Source: Firmicutes bacterium UBA6226 (GTDB lineage Bacteria; Bacillota_A; Clostridia; Peptostreptococcales; Acidaminobacteraceae). Taken from it: a stretch of 18,647 nt of DNA. Under the pieces are notes generated by a model, which was not told the DNA's origin, searched no databases, and saw only the letters and a list, made by a program, of their open reading frames with translations. A program made the position numbers and the translations under genes. Positions 15,373 through 18,647 of the stretch are shown here, one piece after another. The DNA lies in contig DJWQ01000073.1 of assembly GCA_002441045.1 (NCBI GenBank), positions 1 to 18,647 of the forward strand. Direction: 5' to 3'. How positions within the stretch are numbered: position 1 is the first letter of the stretch; each line of letters begins with the position of its first letter.

Positions 15373-15393
15373 TAAAAGGTTAATAGGTGGGGG

Positions 15394-15952
15394 CGAATAT
15401 ATCCGCTGATTTATAAAGAATTGGTAGAAATGATGACTGAATGAAAGATGATTGAACGTAAAGCAAACAACAATCATGAGATTGATTAAAGAATACGAAA
15501 TCAAGTCAAAAAAAAATTTGGCGAATGGATGAATATATTTTTAAAGATTATTGGAAAGATTGCATATCTCTACTGGGCTGTGATATTCGATGGGAGAAAA
15601 ATTGACTCCTATGTTTCTGAAAATCGTGATAAAAATGCATTTAAAAAGTTTTTGTGAAAGGAGTAGAAGATTCTTATAACAATCAGCAGCTAAGAGTCAT
15701 TATGATGGACAAAGGTGGTGCAACTGAAATCTTCATTCTTGAAGAGATTTGTTATGGAAGTTTGAGCAATAAAGGGTAATAATCAACCTCGAATGAAAAA
15801 AATGTACAACTTTATAGAGCATGATGATGGGGGTGTTACAATACAAGATAAAACAGATGCTTGGTTTTAAAAGTTGTGAAGAAATAACGAAGACCATTTG
15901 TAGAATTGAAATCATGCATATGACTCGAGCTGGACAAAGAGAACTAATTTAA
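15394..15952 (+). pseudogene. IS6-family transposase, degenerate with several frameshifts
   Basis: Pieces of an IS6/IS26-type DDE transposase appear in order but in different frames. YPLIYKELVEMMTE (from 15403, stop at 15442) matches the N-terminal YPLSYRDLEEMM block. TTIMRLIKEYEI (15467 on) matches the TTIMRWV helix. WRMDEYIF (15519 on) carries the first catalytic Asp, as in WRVDETYI. IAYLYWAVIFDGRKIDSYVS and ENRDKNAFKKF match the YLYRAID...RDKKAAKRF core. LRVIMMDKGGA carries the second Asp. MYNFIEHD marks the catalytic Glu region, and MLGFKSCEE with RIEIMHMTRAGQ is the C-terminus, ending in TAA at 15950-15952. At least three frame changes and internal stops mean it cannot be functional. The 5' end is missing, lost at the junction with the preceding gene. 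Confidence 0.82.
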
Positions 15953-16040
15953 TGTGTCTTTTCTGAAATCAAAGTAATTAATGTAGTATTAGGAATCGTG
16001 ACATAGGTTTTAAGATTATCATATCATTGCATCTGCGCTT

Positions 16041-16062
16041 TTGAAGTTTTTGCACAGGAACC
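16041..16062. repeat. Probable right inverted terminal repeat of the IS6 relic
   Basis: Read on the minus strand, the sequence ending at 16062 is GGTTCCTGTGCAAAAACTTC, close to the GGTTCTGTTGCAAAGTTT ends of IS6-family elements such as IS1216 and IS257. It lies about 90 bp after the relic transposase stop, the expected side. I find no matching left end; it seems deleted. Confidence 0.5.
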
Positions 16063-16103
16063 AAATATAACATAGTAGCCCACATGAATATTCTTTTTTA
16101 TAA

Positions 16104-16166
16104 GACCACCGATTCCGGTGGGTGTTGACCACCCAATCCGGAAAATGGAACCAACGGTTCCGGTGG
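16104..16166. repeat. Left-end transposase-binding repeats of the IS21 element
   Basis: Three direct copies of a short repeat lie about 22-23 bp apart: ACCACCGATTCCGGTGG (16105-16121), ACCACCCAATCCGG (16128-16141) and ACCAACGGTTCCGGTGG (16150-16166). The first and third differ at only two of 17 positions. They sit between the element tip and the istB stop and match copies at the other end, as expected for IstA binding sites. Confidence 0.7.
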
Positions 16167-16174
16167 TAGATCAT

Positions 16175-16942
16175 TTATGCTTTTGAATTCTTTAAACCAT
16201 ACACTTCTCGCATGGATTGATCAGCTTTACCATCTTTGTTTTGGATTTCAATTGTATAAGAATCGTGAACGATTCTGTCTAAAATAGCGTCAGCTAAAGC
16301 GGTCTCTCCGATTTTTTTATGCCATCCAGCAGGAGAAAACTGTGAACAGAAGATTGTCGAAGTCCTTTTATGACGTGCCTGAACTATTTCCAGAACATCA
16401 CGCGCTTCATTTTCAGTCAAATTTACTAGCATCCATTCATCAATAACCAAAAGTTGGACCTTCTTGTATTGACTGAAGATTTTCTTGTAGGTGCCTTCAC
16501 CTCTTGCAATAGCTAGATCAGTTACCAACTCTGGAAGCCTGACGTATTTGACAGAATAAAACCTTTTACAAGCTTCCATGCCCAAGGCACAGGATAAATA
16601 TGACTTACCTGCGCCTGTAGCGCCCATGATAATGACATTATGCGCTTCATGAATATAGTCACAGGTTGATAGCTTCTGAATTTGAGCTTTGTTGAGCATT
16701 CGACCTGATGAATAATTGATATCTGAAACAGATGCGTGTGGTTGATCAAATTTGGCCAACTTAATCAAACGATGAAATTTGTTGTTCTTTCTGCTAGTGT
16801 ATTCTACGTCAACTAGAAGTCCAAGCCGTTCTTCAAACGACAAATGGTTTAAAGCATTATCACTGAGTTGGATACGAAAAGCATCTGCCATGGCTGTAAA
16901 ACGCATCTCTATGAGTTTATTCATTGTGGATTCGTTAGTCAT
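16175..16942 (-). CDS. istB: IstB, helper ATPase of the IS21 element
   Basis: This is the AAA+ ATPase that selects target DNA and stimulates the IstA transposase, related to DnaC. With the start at 16942 it is 255 aa, the normal IstB size. Walker A GATGAGKS is at 107-114 and Walker B LLVIDEW has D168; the AMADAFRIQL and SFEERLGLLVDVE segments near the N-terminus are typical of the family. The frame is open further upstream (to 17023) inside istA, but ATG 16942 is preceded by GGAGG at 10 nt and begins with the family-typical MNKLIEMR region shortly after. It overlaps the istA stop by 8 nt (ATGACTAA), so translation is coupled. All motifs look intact and the element could be active. Confidence 0.93.
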   Translation of the reverse strand: MTNESTMNKLIEMRFTAMADAFRIQLSDNALNHLSFEERLGLLVDVEYTSRKNNKFHRLIKLAKFDQPHASVSDINYSSGRMLNKAQIQKLSTCDYIHEAHNVIIMGATGAGKSYLSCALGMEACKRFYSVKYVRLPELVTDLAIARGEGTYKKIFSQYKKVQLLVIDEWMLVNLTENEARDVLEIVQARHKRTSTIFCSQFSPAGWHKKIGETALADAILDRIVHDSYTIEIQNKDGKADQSMREVYGLKNSKA

Positions 16943-18482
16943 TTTTCTTACCTCCATAATATTCTGCGCCTCGGGTGAACCCAAAAGCTTCAGTTTCATC
17001 AATATCGTGTTTTTTAGTTTCAATGGTCAGTTTGTCCTGTCCGGTCGTAAGAATTGATTTAACGCTCTTATAACTCGGATGGGGTGTATAATACAACACC
17101 CTAGCACAAGCTGATTCAAGTCTGCTGAGTGAATATTTATCAGCTAACTTAAGTAGTCCCATGCAACTTTTATAACTCTGTTCCTCTACACGATAGGAGG
17201 CTAAAATAGATTTAATTGTTATCGTTGTGCTTGGGCCAACCTTTTCTGCCCAAGCAATAAAACGACTCGAATTCCACTTAAGATACTTTTGATGATCTTC
17301 AGGCATATGTTCTTCCATGGTGCTATATTGGCCGATATGACCATATAGTCTTGGGTGAGAACAAAGCCTGTGATTATTATAAAAAACTTCAATCACATTT
17401 TTTGTTATTCTGACATCCACTACATACTTGATATACTCATGGGGCACTGAATAGTGCATTTTCTCCACTTGTATGTGATAATTAAATTGAACGGTGGCTT
17501 GTTTCCATGTCGCGAGTTCAAAGGGAGTGGCAGGTAACGGTAACAGCATGGATTTTTCTTCGCCAAGAAAGATGCTGAGTCTACTCCCTTCTTTCTTTTG
17601 AAATGGCTTACTGTTAAAGTTAATGAGTTTTGATCTAATGGATTTGTTTAGTTCTGTCAATGTGAAGAACTTTTCGTTTCTAAGCGCTGCGATAATCCAT
17701 GTAGAAATGTTGCCAACAGTACTTTCAACAGACGCTTTATCTTTAGGTTTACGAACGCGTGCTGGTATAATCGCGGTGTTATAATGCTCAGACATCTCTC
17801 GATAAATTTTGTTAATCTCTGGATTATGCCAATCTGTTTTTATGACACCAGTTTTGAGATTGTCAGGAACCAGAATTCTCGATACACCGCCAAAAAATTG
17901 AAACATGTTGACGTGAGCAGCTATCCAACTTTCTTGCTTCATTGATGGAAACGCTTCGACATATGCATACTGACTAAATGGCAGCACTGCTACAAAAATG
18001 TATGCAGGCGTTAATTCACCAGTATCACGGTCAACAAGCATCGATGTAGTGCCAGCCCAATCAACTTCGATTAGTTCACCTGGTTTTCTAGGAATGTGCA
18101 TCGTAGCGCGTTTGACTTCTGCATATTTTCTGTAAATCTGGCAAAACTGAGAGTACATGAGCGGAAGCTGACCCTGAACACGACAGTCTTCACAATACTC
18201 ATTCCAAAGCAACTTCAGTGAAACACCACTTTTTAGTAGTTCTTTGTGAATGTGTTCAACGTCCGGTTCCTTACGAGGTTTCTCATAAGCGGTTTTTTTG
18301 TGAAATCTTTTGTGCAAGTCAGAGTCTGTAATATCAGCTGGCAAAGGCCAAGCAAGCTCTAACTCAGCAGCTCGCGTTAGAACGCTTCGCACAGTATTTC
18401 GCGAGCAACTCAGACTTTGGGCAATGCCCGTTTTGTTGATTCCAAGGCTGTTGAGTCTAAGAATCTCTCTGTATTGGGTCAT
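16935..18482 (-). CDS. istA: IstA, DDE transposase of the IS21 element
   Basis: This transposase cuts and joins the IS21 ends. With the start at 18482 it is 515 aa. An N-terminal helix-turn-helix (GINKTGIAQSLSCSRNTVRS) binds the terminal repeats. The DDE catalytic triad can be placed at D141 (LIEVDWAG), D207 (ILVPDNLK) and E253 (KASVEST), with normal spacing. The C-terminal part (HYSVPHEYI) is the usual beta-rich region. The frame opens at 18536, but ATG 18482 has a perfect GAGGAGG 7 nt upstream and starts with the family-typical MTQYREILRL, so I use it. A small hairpin (6-bp stem at 18504-18509 with 18513-18518) lies just upstream and may limit expression. I see no frameshift or internal stop, so it is likely functional. 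Confidence 0.94.
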   Translation of the reverse strand: MTQYREILRLNSLGINKTGIAQSLSCSRNTVRSVLTRAAELELAWPLPADITDSDLHKRFHKKTAYEKPRKEPDVEHIHKELLKSGVSLKLLWNEYCEDCRVQGQLPLMYSQFCQIYRKYAEVKRATMHIPRKPGELIEVDWAGTTSMLVDRDTGELTPAYIFVAVLPFSQYAYVEAFPSMKQESWIAAHVNMFQFFGGVSRILVPDNLKTGVIKTDWHNPEINKIYREMSEHYNTAIIPARVRKPKDKASVESTVGNISTWIIAALRNEKFFTLTELNKSIRSKLINFNSKPFQKKEGSRLSIFLGEEKSMLLPLPATPFELATWKQATVQFNYHIQVEKMHYSVPHEYIKYVVDVRITKNVIEVFYNNHRLCSHPRLYGHIGQYSTMEEHMPEDHQKYLKWNSSRFIAWAEKVGPSTTITIKSILASYRVEEQSYKSCMGLLKLADKYSLSRLESACARVLYYTPHPSYKSVKSILTTGQDKLTIETKKHDIDETEAFGFTRGAEYYGGKKND

Positions 18483-18552
18483 AGTAGACCTCCTCAATTT
18501 ATTTACGCTTTTAGCGTATGAGGAAACTATACCCAAATATTACTTTAAGTCA

Positions 18553-18647
18553 GGGTGGTCAATTTCGATCGGAACAAGTGGTCTAAAAAATCATACTCAA
18601 TGGTCTATCGCATCGGAATGAGTGGTCATTTTGGTATGGAATACTCA
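18553..18647. repeat. Right-end transposase-binding repeats and tip of the IS21 element
   Basis: Read on the minus strand from 18647, the tip TGAGTATTC is followed by GACCACTCATTCCGATGC (18627-18610), a shorter GACCATTGAGTATG copy (18605-18592), GACCACTTGTTCCGATCG (18583-18566) and a partial GACCACCC (18560-18553). The spacing of about 22 bp mirrors the other end. This region also holds the istA upstream sequence, so IstA binding may repress its own gene (inference). Confidence 0.7.

Larger units (their letters stand above)
16085..18647 (-). mobile_element. IS21-family insertion sequence, apparently complete (2563 bp)
   Basis: The element carries istA and istB on the minus strand, in the usual order and overlap. 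Its ends match as inverted repeats: the left end begins TGAATATTC (16085) and the right end, read on the minus strand from 18647, begins TGAGTATTC. Both are followed 16-17 nt later by GACCAC..ATTCCG. Further copies of that repeat occur inside each end, the multiple terminal repeats typical of IS21. The TG...CA termini fit the family. A target duplication cannot be checked because the window stops exactly at the right end. Confidence 0.82.

Noticed and set aside
1..18647. CRISPR arrays, tRNA or rRNA genes, reverse transcriptase/retron elements
   Set aside because: Read for regularly spaced repeats, tRNA arms and RT motifs on both strands; none seen apart from the IS21 end repeats.

Overview
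This window looks like an accessory, defence-island-type region from a low-GC Gram-positive bacterium (Bacillota or a relative). The evidence is AT-rich coding sequence, strong GGAGG-type ribosome binding sites, ATG/GTG (possibly TTG) starts, and UGA used as a stop, which argues against Mycoplasma-type codes. No housekeeping gene is visible, and I cannot name the species from sequence alone. All intact genes up to about 15.4 kb are on the + strand; the right end is closed by insertion sequences.

Left part (1-8557). The window opens inside a UvrD/Rep-type helicase whose conserved blocks match the DNA helicase IV subgroup; its N-terminus and Walker A lie outside. After 440 bp of non-coding DNA with a perfect 16-bp palindrome comes a compact run of five genes: a macro-domain protein with a C-terminal HTH-like region, a small von Willebrand factor A protein, an ADP-ribosylglycohydrolase, and then McrB and McrC, a modification-dependent (type IV) restriction system. 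The glycohydrolase-mcrB gap is 21 bp and mcrB/mcrC overlap by 8 nt, so ADP-ribose chemistry and restriction appear to be co-transcribed. A short Mrr-type nuclease with an N-terminal hydrophobic segment follows.

Middle (8558-9514). This is a junction zone. It holds the 3' end of a decayed minus-strand gene with its own terminator, and an orphan DUF2442 protein.

Right part (9515-15372). A GTG-started homologue of the RNA-polymerase-recycling motor HelD is followed by two translationally coupled genes for proteins with long glycine/alanine-rich 'glycine-zipper' membrane-insertion-like segments, and then by a small coiled-coil protein. A 20-bp interrupted palindrome sits directly upstream of the pair. 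I find no named system that fits; this is the best candidate here for an undescribed conflict or stress system, with HelD as sensor/motor and the pair as membrane effectors (inference).

Right edge (15373-18647). A frameshifted IS6-family transposase relic is followed by a structurally complete IS21-family element (istA, istB, multiple terminal repeats). Its outer end coincides with the last base of the window.
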